NCBI RefSeq assembly: GCF_003992665.1
Contig: NZ_RZMX01000017.1
Coordinates: forward strand, 1-64,000
Length of the DNA: 64,000 nt
Direction: 5' to 3'
Source of the DNA: Pelagibacterium montanilacus
GTDB taxonomy: Bacteria > Pseudomonadota > Alphaproteobacteria > Rhizobiales > Devosiaceae
Made by a program: the position numbers and the translations under genes. Within the stretch, counting starts at the first letter, position 1. Each line of letters starts with the position of its first letter. Positions 1 to 8,493 of the stretch are shown one piece after another. The notes beneath the pieces were generated by a model. The model worked only from the letters and a program-made list of their open reading frames with translations. It was not told the origin of the DNA and made no database searches.

Positions 1-2453
1 CCAAGCACGAAGACGCTCGACATCGCCATCGCCCCTGCAGCCAAGACCGGCGACAAAAGCAGCCCAAATGTGGGATAGAGCACGCCGGCAGCGACCGGAA
101 TGAGAGCGGTATTGTACGCAAAGGCCCAGAACAGGTTTTGCCGGATATTGCCGATCGTTGCCTTCGAGAGCGCGATCGCAGTGGGGACGCCCATGAGACT
201 GCCCGACATCAGCACCACGTCGGCGGCCTCGATGGCGATGTCGGTGCCTGTTCCAATGGCGATGCCGACATCGGCTTCGGCCAGTGCGGGCGCGTCGTTG
301 ATCCCGTCTCCGACGAAGGCGAGCCGACCGTGCGCCAGTTTCATCTCTCTTACCGCAGCGACCTTGCCATCAGGCAGCACCTCGGACACTACGTGGTCGA
401 TGTTCAGACGCCGGGCAATCGCCTCGGCTGTGTGGCGATTGTCACCGGTGATCATCGCGACCTTGAGACCAAGATCATGAAGGGCCTTGATGGCATCCGG
501 TGTCGTTTGTTTGATCGGATCGGCAACAGCAATGATTGCCGTGAGCCGGCCGTCGATGGCGGCATAGAGCGGGGACTTGCCGTCTTGGGCCAAATGCGCT
601 GCAGTGGTGGCGAATGGCGAGACGTCGAGCCCGAGACGTTCCATGTACCGGTCAGCACCGATCTCGACGCGACGCCCGTCTGCCAGGGCGCGGATGCCGA
701 AACCGGTAATGCCCTCGAAATCGGTGACATCTGGGAGCGCCAGACGCTGTTCTTGAGCTGCCTGGACAATGGCCCGCGCGATGGGATGTTCGGATCGGGA
801 TTCAACTGCGGCAAGGAGAGCCAACACATCGTTGCTGGCAACCCCGTCAACGGTTTCAAAGTCTGTCAGCACGGGTCGGCCCGCGGTCAGCGTACCGGTC
901 TTGTCGAACGCGACAACGCGGGCGCCCATCAAGGACTGGAGCGCCTCGCCCTTGCGGAACAAAACGCCCATCTCGGCGCCACGACCGGTTCCAACCATGA
1001 TGGATGTGGGTGTTGCCAGCCCCATGGCACATGGACAGGCGATGATGAGCACGGCTACGGCATTGACAAGGGCAAAGGTGATCGCCGGATCAGGACCAAA
1101 GATCGCCCAGACAACAAAGGTCAATGCGGCAATTCCCATGACGGCGGGAACGAACCACAGCGTCACCCTATCGACCAGCGCCTGAATGGGGAGCTTGGAG
1201 CCCTGCGCTTCCTCGACCATGCGGATGATCCGGGAAAGCGCGGTGTCGGCGCCTACTGCGGTCGCACGGAAAGTTAGGGCACCAGTCTGATTGACCGTAC
1301 CACCGACAATCGTGTCGCCCGTTGTCTTTTCGACGGGCACCGGCTCACCTGTGATCATGGATTGGTCAACAAAGGAGGACCCCTCCACGACTTCGCCGTC
1401 TACCGCAACGCGTTCGCCGGGCCGGACGTCCACCAGATCGCCAGTGACGATTTCGGCGAGCGAGAGCTCCACACTTTTGCCGTCGCGTTGAACACGTGCT
1501 GTCCTGGGCTGGAGGCCGACAAGGTGCTTGATCGCATCCGATGTTCGCCCCTTGGCGCGGGCCTCCAGATGCCGGCCAATCAGGATCAGCGTCACGATCA
1601 CGGCGGCCGCCTCGAAGTAGACGTTCACGGTCCCCGCGGGCAAAACCTGCGGCGTGAAGGTTGCCACCACCGAATACGACCAGGCAGCGAGCGTGCCCAC
1701 GGCCACCAGCGAGTTCATGTCTGGCGCGCCCTTGGCGAGTGCCGGCAACCCGGTCCTGTAAAAGCGCAGTCCGGGCCAGAACAGCACCAGTGTGGTAAGA
1801 GCAAACTGGACATACCAGCTCTCTTGCATCCCGATGCTGTTCATTACCAGATCGTGGATCGCAGGGATAAGGTGCGAGCCCATCTCCAGAACGAAAACCG
1901 GCAAGGTGAGCAACGCAGCAATGGATACGTCCCGGGCCAGCGCCGACTGATCGAGCTGCTTGCGAGCGGCTTGCGCCTGCCCATCCGCGCCGGCGCTTAT
2001 TGCGTGCGCCTGATAACCGGTCGAAGCAATGGCAGCGATCAGTGCGGCCTGAGTGAGATATGCGCTTCCCCAGATAGAAGCTCGTTCGGACGCAAGGTTC
2101 ACCGAAGCGCTGGTCACCCCGGGAACCGAAAGCAACGCCTTTTCCACTCGACCGACACAAGAAGCGCAGGTCATCCCTTCGACTGCGAGCTGCAGCTTCT
2201 GGCCAGGAACCTCATAGCCTGCATCCTCGATTGCCTTGACCAGAGCATCACGGTCTGCAGCCTCATCGATTGTAATCTCGGCGCGCTCGGTCGCAGGATT
2301 GACGTTGGCTCCAGAGACGCCTCGCACGCCCACCAAAGCCCGTTCAACGCGACCAACGCAGGACGCGCAGGTCATTCCAACCACAGGAAGCGTGATCTTG
2401 GTTGGCCCCGCAGCCGGACCATCTTCGGTTTCGAGGTTCGTATGGGCGGTCAT
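1..2453 (-). CDS. copA: Copper-translocating P1B-type ATPase CopA (3' end beyond window)
   Basis: Inner-membrane Cu(I) efflux ATPase. The frame is open from ATG 2453 to the window edge, giving about 817 residues of a protein usually 820-850 long, so only the extreme C-terminus is missing. Two N-terminal metal-binding domains each carry GMTCASC (about residues 26-32 and 95-101). Further on are the membrane metal site ACPCAMG (near 472), phosphorylation motif DKTGT (near 515), SEHP of the nucleotide domain, and the hinge GDGINDAP (near 716). Divergent from the chaperone gene and preceded by a perfect CueR-type operator, so induction by Cu(I) is expected. The function call is firm. Specificity for copper over silver is inferred from CPC and the neighbours. 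Confidence 0.96.
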   Translation of the reverse strand, partial: MTAHTNLETEDGPAAGPTKITLPVVGMTCASCVGRVERALVGVRGVSGANVNPATERAEITIDEAADRDALVKAIEDAGYEVPGQKLQLAVEGMTCASCVGRVEKALLSVPGVTSASVNLASERASIWGSAYLTQAALIAAIASTGYQAHAISAGADGQAQAARKQLDQSALARDVSIAALLTLPVFVLEMGSHLIPAIHDLVMNSIGMQESWYVQFALTTLVLFWPGLRFYRTGLPALAKGAPDMNSLVAVGTLAAWSYSVVATFTPQVLPAGTVNVYFEAAAVIVTLILIGRHLEARAKGRTSDAIKHLVGLQPRTARVQRDGKSVELSLAEIVTGDLVDVRPGERVAVDGEVVEGSSFVDQSMITGEPVPVEKTTGDTIVGGTVNQTGALTFRATAVGADTALSRIIRMVEEAQGSKLPIQALVDRVTLWFVPAVMGIAALTFVVWAIFGPDPAITFALVNAVAVLIIACPCAMGLATPTSIMVGTGRGAEMGVLFRKGEALQSLMGARVVAFDKTGTLTAGRPVLTDFETVDGVASNDVLALLAAVESRSEHPIARAIVQAAQEQRLALPDVTDFEGITGFGIRALADGRRVEIGADRYMERLGLDVSPFATTAAHLAQDGKSPLYAAIDGRLTAIIAVADPIKQTTPDAIKALHDLGLKVAMITGDNRHTAEAIARRLNIDHVVSEVLPDGKVAAVREMKLAHGRLAFVGDGINDAPALAEADVGIAIGTGTDIAIEAADVVLMSGSLMGVPTAIALSKATIGNIRQNLFWAFAYNTALIPVAAGVLYPTFGLLLSPVLAAGAMAMSSVFVL

Positions 2454-2494
2454 TGGTCGCTCCCGTTGGCAAGCTCTGAGAAACCTTCTCTGCG

Positions 2495-2517
2495 CCTTCC
2501 AGTCGATGGAAGGTCAA
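2495..2517 (-). promoter_or_regulatory. CueR operator/promoter of copA
   Basis: On the minus strand TTGACC (-35-like) runs into CCTTCC, 7 bp, GGAAGG, a perfect 6-7-6 dyad of the type bound by CueR between -35 and -10. It lies 42-64 bp upstream of the copA ATG. Confidence 0.85.
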
Positions 2518-2554
2518 TGCTGACAGGCAACAATTTCTCCCGTGCCGAATTCCC

Positions 2555-2577
2555 TTGACCTTCCTCCTGCTGGAACC
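2555..2577 (+). promoter_or_regulatory. CueR operator/promoter of the copper chaperone gene
   Basis: TTGACC overlaps CCTTCC followed by 7 bp and GGAA, the same architecture as the copA operator with one degenerate half-site. It lies 37 bp before the ATG at 2614. Confidence 0.8.
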
Positions 2578-2613
2578 CCCATCGTCCAAGAAAACAAATC
2601 GTAGGAGAGCCAC

Positions 2614-2811
2614 ATGGAATTTCAGATCGACAACATGACGTGCGGCGGCTGCGCCAGGAGCGTCACCAAAGCGATCCAAACGATCGATCCTGAAGCCAAA
2701 GTCGATATCGATCTTGGTGCCAAGGTGGTGCGTGTCACCTCGAGCGCTGAACAGGCCACCATTGCGGCTGAACTCGACGATGTGGGCTATCCACCGCGGC
2801 GTGCGGCATAG
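2614..2811 (+). CDS. copZ: CopZ-like heavy-metal-associated (HMA) chaperone
   Basis: A 65-residue single HMA domain. The metal-binding loop MTCGGCA is near residue 9, with the usual beta-alpha-beta-beta-alpha-beta length. Cytoplasmic Cu(I) carrier expected to deliver metal to CopA and to exchange with CueR. ATG 2614 is preceded by AGGAGAG at good spacing. It sits divergently next to copA and shares a bidirectional CueR-controlled region. GG between the cysteines and a short C-terminal tail are ordinary for the family. Confidence 0.92.
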   Translation: MEFQIDNMTCGGCARSVTKAIQTIDPEAKVDIDLGAKVVRVTSSAEQATIAAELDDVGYPPRRAA

Positions 2812-2826
2812 CCAGCGCCCGGAGTC

Positions 2827-3273
2827 TCACCGTTCGAGTTCGGCAATGAGGGTTTCCATCTCATCGATCTCCCGGCGCTGGGCCTGGATGATTTCGTCGG
2901 CAAGTTCGCGAACCCGTGGGTCGGTCAACTCCGCCCTCTCGCTCGTCAGAATGGCAATGGAATGATGTGGGACCATGGCCTTCAACCAGTCGACCTGATC
3001 GATCGTAGCCTGCGAGCGCACCAGATACAGAGATCCCGCAAATATGAGTGCGGCAACAGCAAAGATCGCTGCATTGATCCCCTTACGGTCGTACATGCCC
3101 AACATGAAGGCCATCATCACGATGGCCATCGCCGCGCCCATGACCAGCGCCATATAGGCCCGAGTCTCGCTCCAATAGACGTGCTCGAGGGCATAAGTGT
3201 TGAGATACATGAGCCCAAACATGATCACCGTGGACGTTGCAATCATTGCAGCAAAGCGCAGGTATTTGCTCAT
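2827..3273 (-). CDS. DUF305 family membrane protein
   Basis: 148 residues with three predicted transmembrane helices (about 7-27, 38-60, 66-85). A C-terminal DUF305-type segment follows, with MVPHHSIAI and a long acidic helix ending EMETLIAEL. The HH pair and Met-rich helices suit metal binding, and DUF305 proteins commonly sit in copper-resistance loci. Its 3' end faces the CopZ-like gene, with only 15 bp between stop codons. Biochemical role not established; membrane-anchored metal handling is an inference from context. Confidence 0.85.
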   Translation of the reverse strand: MSKYLRFAAMIATSTVIMFGLMYLNTYALEHVYWSETRAYMALVMGAAMAIVMMAFMLGMYDRKGINAAIFAVAALIFAGSLYLVRSQATIDQVDWLKAMVPHHSIAILTSERAELTDPRVRELADEIIQAQRREIDEMETLIAELER

Positions 3274-3414
3274 CGTCGATCCTTTCTTCGGGCAAGCTCG
3301 GTCAGATCAGTTGATCCCGACAGGTGTGCCCTCGTTCTCGAAACCGCCATATTTTGGGGAATTGTTCGGTTCAACGCGAGTTCCAATCCCGATGCATGCG
3401 AAAGGCGCCGTTCG

Positions 3415-3789
3415 TTGAAGCTTGCCGACCGGACACTACCGCTGATGATTGCCGCGTTGCTCGCACTGGCCGTTTCCCTGGTCTGGCTGCCGGCTGGCGC
3501 GGGCGCTTTCGAGCGTCATGCCCAAATGCATGGTAGTGGGATCGAGGAGGCGCACGATCCGGCATATCACGATACCGACCCTGGCGAGATGGCGGGCGCC
3601 CAGCACCCCTGTAAACCCTGCGGCGCCGATTGCTGCATGATGACCCAGTGCCATCCCGGTTTGGCGACCGAGCCCCATGGCTCCTTGTTTTCGGAACCAG
3701 GCGACAAGGTAATCAGCGCCATTGGGGCGGGCGCGCTCAGCGGTTCGCCCGATGTTGCCGTTCCTCCTCCGCGCATCCTGCTGATCTGA
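3415..3789 (+). CDS. Exported Cys-cluster hypothetical protein in copper locus
   Basis: About 124 residues from TTG 3415 (AAAGG 10 bp upstream) or 114 from ATG 3445. The N-terminus is a clear signal peptide or anchor (MIAALLALAVSLVWLP, cleavage after AGAGA). The mature part is His/Asp-rich and then has CKPCGADCCMMTQC, five cysteines in 14 residues, before a C-terminus ending in PPRILLI. No family recognised. Position between two DUF305 genes in a CueR-regulated locus suggests a periplasmic copper-binding protein; this is inference. The start codon is uncertain. Confidence 0.6.
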   Translation: MKLADRTLPLMIAALLALAVSLVWLPAGAGAFERHAQMHGSGIEEAHDPAYHDTDPGEMAGAQHPCKPCGADCCMMTQCHPGLATEPHGSLFSEPGDKVISAIGAGALSGSPDVAVPPPRILLI

Positions 3790-3823
3790 TTGAATATGAA
3801 CCAGTTTTGACAGGAGAATTTCG

Positions 3824-4315
3824 ATGAACTTCGCAAGTATAGTCTTTATGGCGGCCCTTGCAGCCGCTGCGCTTTCCGTCCCCGCTCTCGCGCAGGGGGC
3901 CGACTTCCAGCTGCCCGACCAGTGCACGACCACTACCGGGATGGGGGATATGGATCATTCGTCCATGGGGCACGGCACCATGCACGGCGATCAAGATGAC
4001 GACATGGGCGCAGCGATGATGGACATGATGGGAATGGACATGGACCTCGAGGCCATGCCCGAGCATGTCCAGGAAAACATGGCCAAGATGATGGTCACCA
4101 TGCCCGCCATGCACGAAGGCATGATGAACGAAGACGCCGATGTGGCTTTCGCATGCGGGATGATCGCTCATCATCAGGGCGCCATCGACATGGCCCAGGT
4201 ACTGCTCGATCATGGTGACGATCCGCAGATGCGAGCCCTCGCCGAAGAGATCATCGAAGCACAGGTCGCCGAGATAGAGCAGATGACGACCTGGCTGGTT
4301 GCAAACGCCAACTAA
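3824..4315 (+). CDS. Periplasmic DUF305 protein, Met/His-rich (CopM-like)
   Basis: 163 residues with a cleavable signal peptide (cleavage after VPALAQ). Residues 38-95 are extremely rich in Met, Asp and His (MGDMDHSSMGHGTM, MMDMMGMDMDLEAM). This precedes the DUF305 core CGMIAHHQGAIDMA and a C-terminal helix AEIEQMTTWLVANAN. Such proteins bind Cu(I)/Cu(II) in the periplasm (CopM of cyanobacteria is a studied relative). ATG 3824 has AGGAGA upstream. A GC hairpin follows the stop, and cueR lies 110 bp downstream. Confidence 0.9.
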   Translation: MNFASIVFMAALAAAALSVPALAQGADFQLPDQCTTTTGMGDMDHSSMGHGTMHGDQDDDMGAAMMDMMGMDMDLEAMPEHVQENMAKMMVTMPAMHEGMMNEDADVAFACGMIAHHQGAIDMAQVLLDHGDDPQMRALAEEIIEAQVAEIEQMTTWLVANAN

Positions 4316-4322
4316 AAATACC

Positions 4323-4356
4323 CGGCCGCGCGGTCCGTGCCGCGCGGTCGTCTTTC
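4323..4356 (+). terminator. Probable terminator after DUF305 gene
   Basis: Two copies of CCGCGCGG separated by TCCGTG form a strong hairpin followed by TCGTCTTTC. The T-tract is weak. Confidence 0.5.
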
Positions 4357-4360
4357 GCAA

Positions 4361-4396
4361 TTGACCCTTGCGCTTCCAGTCGCAGGAACCCTTATG
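4361..4396 (+). promoter_or_regulatory. CueR-type operator upstream of cueR
   Basis: TTGACC at 4361 is followed by CTTCC, AGTCGCA (7 bp), GGAA. This is the third copy of the dyad seen before copA and copZ, and CTTATG downstream could serve as -10. It suggests autoregulation. Confidence 0.65.
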
Positions 4397-4425
4397 AAGG
4401 CCGGGTTAGCATTGGAGACATTGCC

Positions 4426-4824
4426 ATGAACATTGGAACTGCCGCCCGCCAGTCAGGTCTTCCGGCCAAGACTATCCGCTATTATGAGGACATCGGGCTG
4501 TTGAAGGCCGATCGCGCCGCGAACGGATATCGCGACTACTCCAAAGACGATGTGCACCGCCTCCGTTTTGTGCAACGGGCCAGAAGCCTTGGCTTTTCAG
4601 TCGAGGAGTGCCGGCAATTGCTCTCACTTTATTCTGATCGCCAACGCGCAAGCGCGGACGTAAAAGCGATCGCTGCGGAAAAGCTCGGTCAAATCGAACG
4701 AAAGATCGTGGACTTGACTGAACTGCGCGACCTACTGGCCCATTTGGTGAACAATTGCCATGGCGACGCACGGCCGGAATGCCCCATCATCGACGGGCTT
4801 TCTGGCAGGACGATGGGCCAGTAA
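4426..4824 (+). CDS. cueR: Cu(I)-responsive MerR-family regulator CueR
   Basis: 132 residues. The N-terminal winged helix starts MNIGTAARQSGLPAKTIRYYEDIGLL, a dimerisation helix covers about 75-110, and the C-terminal loop is CHGDARPEC: two Cys separated by seven residues, matching the CueR copper loop rather than a mercury or zinc MerR protein. It would twist the 19-bp-spacer promoters of copA and copZ on binding Cu(I). It is the last gene of the copper island; IS110 follows 140 bp later. Confidence 0.93.
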   Translation: MNIGTAARQSGLPAKTIRYYEDIGLLKADRAANGYRDYSKDDVHRLRFVQRARSLGFSVEECRQLLSLYSDRQRASADVKAIAAEKLGQIERKIVDLTELRDLLAHLVNNCHGDARPECPIIDGLSGRTMGQ

Positions 4825-4963
4825 GGGCCCGATAGACCGTGAGGGCAGTGCCGGGTCGACCGATAGTGCGGAATGGCGCCAACGGTCGCGCTTCGCTTCT
4901 GGCCCTGCAGCGCATAACGGACCGACTTGCCCACTCGGGCTAAGGCTAGAGTATCCGTGTTGG

Positions 4964-5902
4964 TCAAGCCGGTCTTTGTTCCCATTTCCGGTCAGCCTTG
5001 ATGAGGGCATTTGCGAGGATGATGAGTTTTCGCATGATGGCGGTGAGGGCGACTTTGGGCGGTTTGCCGCGCGCGGTCATGGCTTGGTAAATGGCAGAGA
5101 AGTCCGGATTGAACCGGGCAGCAACGAGAGCTGGCATGTAAAGGGCCTGACGGACATTCACCCCGCCTCCGGTAACGAAGGCCTTGCCCGTTCGCTTGCC
5201 GGACTGGCGGGTCATGGGAGCAGTTCCTGAGAGGGCGGCTGTGGCCTGTCTGTCGAGGGCTCCGAGCTCTGGCATGTCGGCGATCAGGGCGAAGGCTGAG
5301 CGTGTGGCGAGGCCGGGGATAGAGGTCAGGATGGCAAGCCTTCTGGCAAGGTCCTGATCGCTTTCAACAAGGGCCAGCATCCCGGCTTCGATGGCCTCCA
5401 GATGGCGCTCGATCTGGGCGAGGCGTTCGCGTGACTGGTGTTTCAGCAACGGGCTTTGTAGCGATTTCTCCCGGTTCCTGGCTGCGGTGCGGTCCTTGAT
5501 GCGGGCCGTGCGGGCCACATGCAGGTCCTTGAGATCACTGATGATCTTCGAGGGCGCCGGGCGCACGTCCGGTTCGATCAAGGCCCCGAAGCGGGCGAGC
5601 ATCTCTGCGTCCATGCGGTCTGTCTTCGCCAGCTGACCGAGCGCCTCGCCAAAGCGCTTGGCCTGGCGCGGATTGACCTTGCACAGCGACAGGCCCGCCT
5701 CGCCCATCGCGCGCTCGACGGCGCGGTGATAAGGGCCCGTCGCCTCGAAGACGAGGCGGGCGACGGGCCGGTCCGCGATCCATCTCACGATGGTTCTGAA
5801 GCCTGTTGGTGTATTGGGGAACTGGCGATGCCCACCCGCTGGATGAATATGAACGTCCAGCGTATCTTTCGAAACGTCAACGCCGATGGTAAAGTCTGTC
5901 AT
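4964..5902 (-). CDS. IS110-family transposase (DEDD recombinase), apparently intact
   Basis: 312 residues, normal for IS110. The N-terminal RuvC-like DEDD fold is visible: IGVDVSKDTLDVHI (first Asp), VFEATGPYHRAVE (Glu), and KTDRMDAEMLARFG (Asp pair). The C-terminal transposase_20 part has LTSIPGLATRSAFALIADMP and LSGTAPMTRQSGKR with the likely serine nucleophile. The frame has no internal stop. The element lies just after cueR. IS110 elements lack long terminal inverted repeats, so I do not fix the ends. Confidence 0.93.
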   Translation of the reverse strand: MTDFTIGVDVSKDTLDVHIHPAGGHRQFPNTPTGFRTIVRWIADRPVARLVFEATGPYHRAVERAMGEAGLSLCKVNPRQAKRFGEALGQLAKTDRMDAEMLARFGALIEPDVRPAPSKIISDLKDLHVARTARIKDRTAARNREKSLQSPLLKHQSRERLAQIERHLEAIEAGMLALVESDQDLARRLAILTSIPGLATRSAFALIADMPELGALDRQATAALSGTAPMTRQSGKRTGKAFVTGGGVNVRQALYMPALVAARFNPDFSAIYQAMTARGKPPKVALTAIMRKLIILANALIKADRKWEQRPA

Positions 5903-6105
5903 CTTTACTGCCTCTGCTTGTCATGCGGGCCTCAAAGCCCCTGTATCCGTTCAGGCCGATGGGAAAGACGAGGGCGATCAAACTCTAGCTCGACCCGTCA
6001 ACGGTCAGCATGTCAACGATCCGACCCTCGCCGCTGAGGGAGGGCGGTTACCCTCTCCCAGCGGACCCTTTTTCGCCCATTCGGCAGGAAAAGTCATAAG
6101 ACAAG
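5903..6105 (-). ncRNA. Candidate IS110 bridge RNA region
   Basis: About 200 nt of non-coding DNA lie upstream of the IS110 recombinase start, where IS110-group elements encode a bridge RNA. On the minus strand it starts with a strong stem-loop (6064-6031; arms CCGCTGGGAGAGGG and CCCTCCCTCAGCGG). A segment follows with CGTTGAC twice, 10 bp apart, that could form guide loops. Placement follows the known architecture. The RNA boundaries and loops are inference. Confidence 0.4.
6031..6072 (+). terminator. Hairpin with T-run (terminator-like) at IS110 end
   Basis: CCGCTGAGGGAGGG, a 6-nt loop and CCCTCTCCCAGCGG pair at 12 of 14 positions and are followed by ACCCTTTTT on the + strand. It may be a terminator or the bridge-RNA stem read from the other strand. 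Confidence 0.4.
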
Positions 6106-6115
6106 CAGAACCCCA

Positions 6116-6190
6116 TCAGTCTGCATCGTATCCAGCGGCGGCGAAGTAGTTGGCGCACTCTTTGGGCGTGAAGGTATCGACCAGTCTGCC
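6116..6190 (-). pseudogene. IS630-type transposase C-terminal remnant
   Basis: The final residues FTPKECANYFAAAGYDAD match the conserved C-terminal tail of IS630/Tc1-mariner-like transposases (ECANYxxxAGY). Upstream sequence in this frame is not recognisable transposase, so only about 25 codons survive. Confidence 0.55.
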
Positions 6191-6311
6191 AACCGCTTGC
6201 GGACATGGGGTCTCAAACTCAGGGAGAGGATCGGCTTCAAAAGAGCCGCCGTAGCCGTGGCGCGCAAACTGGCAGTTATAATGCACGCAATGCTTAAGAC
6301 CGGTTCGTTCT

Positions 6312-6739
6312 TTGACCCAAACGCAGGAACTGCAACTTGAGCCAGTTCGAATAGCGCTCAAGCTCGGAGAGCCTGAGACGTCCTGCTGGGGCGTGGGGCC
6401 GAGCCATTCGGCTCATGGGGTTGCACCGCTGAGTCAGCGCAGCGCGTCATCCATATTGCCAGGCTTCGGTCCACCTCGCCATATCCATCATAATCAGGAT
6501 GAAACCTTCGTCGTGCTCACCGGTCAGGTGGAGTTCTGGCTGGAAGGCAACCGGTTTATTCGTGGCCCCGGCGAGGACTGGTCGCGCCATCTGGTGACGA
6601 CGACGCCCGGCGGTATCGAAGCCTTCTTCGAGGAGATGAGCCGCTTGGGGCTCACCATTCCAACGGACATGGAGCGAGTCGTCGAGATTGCGCGTCGCCA
6701 CGCGCTCGAGTCACCGGCCCGCCGCTTGCACCGGCATAA
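6312..6739 (+). pseudogene. Cupin-domain protein, decayed
   Basis: Reads GFGPPRHIHHNQDETFVVL then GQVEFWLEGNRFIRGPGE, the first cupin motif with HIHH and the Glu ligand. It then jumps to DWSRHLVTTTPGGIEAFFEEM. About 20 residues of the second cupin motif (with its His ligand) appear deleted after GPGE. Near 6711 a single missing base puts the natural end (FTGPPLAPA and TAA at 6737-6739) out of frame, so the open frame reads on into the next gene. The true start is unclear; the first 35 codons are not cupin-like. Likely non-functional. Confidence 0.65.
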
Positions 6740-6810
6740 GCACCGAGACTCCTGTCACAATCCGTTGCGCACGGGGCCAAGCGGGAAAGTCCGCGAACGG
6801 GAGAAACACT

Positions 6811-7199
6811 ATGCCCACACTGCCAAAGCTCTATTTCAAAACTGCCATCGTCTTCCTTGTCATTGGGATTGGGCTCGGCATTCACATGTCGATCTCGGGC
6901 GACCACAGTCCCTTGGGGCGCATGCGCATATCAACCTGCTCGGCTGGGTTACCATGGCGCTGTTCGGGACATATTACGCGTTCGAGCCGGATAAGGCGCG
7001 GACCCGCCTCGCGCAAATCCAGTATGGCGTCTACACAATCGGCGTGGTGGTGATGATGCCGTCGCTCTATTTCATGCTCCAAGGCAATCGTGCGCTCGAA
7101 CCGCTGGTCGCCGTCGGCTCGCTTGTTGTCTTTGCCAGCGTCCTGCTGTTCGCCTTCATCCTGTTCTCGGGCAGCAGCACTGGCAAAAGCGGGGCGTAG
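6811..7199 (+). pseudogene. Four-helix membrane protein (cytochrome oxidase subunit-like), single frameshift
   Basis: ATG 6811 begins MPTLPKLYFKTAIVFLVIG and reaches HSPLG. The family-like continuation AHAHINLLGWVTMALFG is one frame away. The frames meet in the G-run at 6915-6918 (GGGG where GGGGG would restore frame). The joined product of about 130 residues would have four hydrophobic helices and resembles small heme-copper-oxidase subunit I-like proteins (AHAHINLLGW). It may be a genuine pseudogene or a sequencing indel. Confidence 0.65.
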
Positions 7200-7524
7200 C
7201 AATACGCGGTCCGGCTCATTTTCCAACCGCGTTCCCACGACCCGACCCTTCTCTATTCGGCGTGTTCAGGTCAAGCGCTTCAAGCCTTTCCATGTGCCCA
7301 GCGTCGACGTCTTTCGCAGGCCCTTGCTTCTCTACGGGATCGGCGCATTGCCCTCCCAGCATAGGATCAGGAGAATGAGGCAGTCCCATCTTTTTAGCGT
7401 CCTGACCGACATCGAGTGCGGTCGGCACGGAGTTGAGTTCGAACTTACCTCATCCATCGTCCTGCTAAGGACGCTTGTCCGCCGGGGCGGAACTTTCTGT
7501 CTCTCTCCTTCCTGGCCGTCCGGA
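7200..7524. other. No recognisable gene
   Basis: Between the frameshifted membrane gene and the IS110 remnant I see only short frames with no family resemblance and no clear repeats. Confidence 0.4.
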
Positions 7525-8140
7525 TCAGATGATCGGGGCCGTGGCTTCCCGTGTCCAGCGGAACTCGGCGCCATCCAGCCACATGCGATGCATGATGACC
7601 GCAAGGCGACGTGCGAGCGCGACAATGGCTTTGCGCATCCCGCGCCGCTTGGCGACGTTCATTGCCCAGACTCTCAACCATGACCATTTCGTCACGCGCG
7701 TCAGCAGCGTCTGTGCGACCTCATAGAGCAGGGTTCTCATCATGCCGTCCCCACACAGAGAAATGCGGCCCACGCGCTTGCTTTCGCCGGACTCGTTGAG
7801 CTTCGGCGTCAGCCCGAGGGTGGACCCACTGCCTTGGAGATTCTGAAGCGCTGCGGTATGTCGATGGTCGCGGTATAGGCCAGCGCCGTGACGGCACCGA
7901 CACCAGGGATCGTCATCAAGAGCTTGCAGGTCGCATCCTCCTCGGCGGACGCCAGCACCTTCTTGTGCAGGCGAGCGAACACCGAGCCGATTTCGTCAGG
8001 CCCGTGTTCGCAGCTGCTCCAGGACGGCCTCAACCGCCGTATCCTTGCGTCTGTCCATTCGCTCCTGTCCATGGTTGTGTTCAAACTCCATGGAATACCA
8101 GAATGGGCAGCCCGTGACGGGGCGCGCCCCGGCACGGGCT
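7525..8140 (-). pseudogene. IS110-family transposase remnant, frameshifted
   Basis: Two frames carry consecutive pieces of one IS110 transposase. 8135-7809 contains FARLHKKVLASAEEDATC and TIPGVGAVTALAYTATIDIP. 7773-7525 contains GRISLCGDGMMRTLLYEVA, TKWSWLRVWAMNVAKRRG and LARRLAVIMHRMW. They join across an indel near 7805-7820, and the N-terminal catalytic half is missing. It differs from the intact IS110 at 4964 (IS1111/IS116-like C-terminus), so it is a separate, older insertion. Confidence 0.8.
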
Positions 8141-8187
8141 CATGCCCCGCACTTCATGCAAATTTCCAGACCCCAGGGAACAGTACC
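7976..8187. repeat. Dispersed repeat, copy A (second copy at 31405-31556)
   Basis: From about GCGAACACCGAGCCGATTT through to CATGCAAATTTCCAGACC this sequence recurs at 31405-31556 with few changes. Copy A holds about 55 bp (8056-8109) absent from copy B. It includes a 30-bp inverted repeat at 8110-8139 with one mismatch. Part is IS110 coding debris; the rest has no assignment. Confidence 0.75.
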
Positions 8188-8493
8188 CGCGCGGATCGAT
8201 GTGTTCAGCCCCTCCGGATCGACCTGTTCAAGGCTGCAGTTGCTGACGACAGTCAGAACGTTCAGAACTTTCGTCAAGGATCGGAATGAGGGGCACAGCG
8301 CTGCGTCCGCCGTCCACCCCCCCAAAATATCGTTGCGCCAACGCTCCAGCCACTCCTCCAGCTACCAGGCAGCAGAACCCAGGCTGATTCTCCGGCCACA
8401 TTTTTGGCGCATGTCCTTTCTTCGGCAAATCCTTTTTTAACCGGCGCGATACAGGTTCCGGCTTTTTGCCCGAAAGCACGCGGTACACCACGC
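8188..8493. other. No recognisable gene; leader of the PAS-GGDEF gene
   Basis: A short open frame ends at 8289 without family resemblance. Sequence upstream of ATG 8494 remains open in frame back to 8404 but lacks conserved content. Confidence 0.35.

Noticed and set aside
138-1277. Long + strand open frame (379 codons)
   Set aside because: Antisense shadow of copA, whose motifs are complete on the minus strand.
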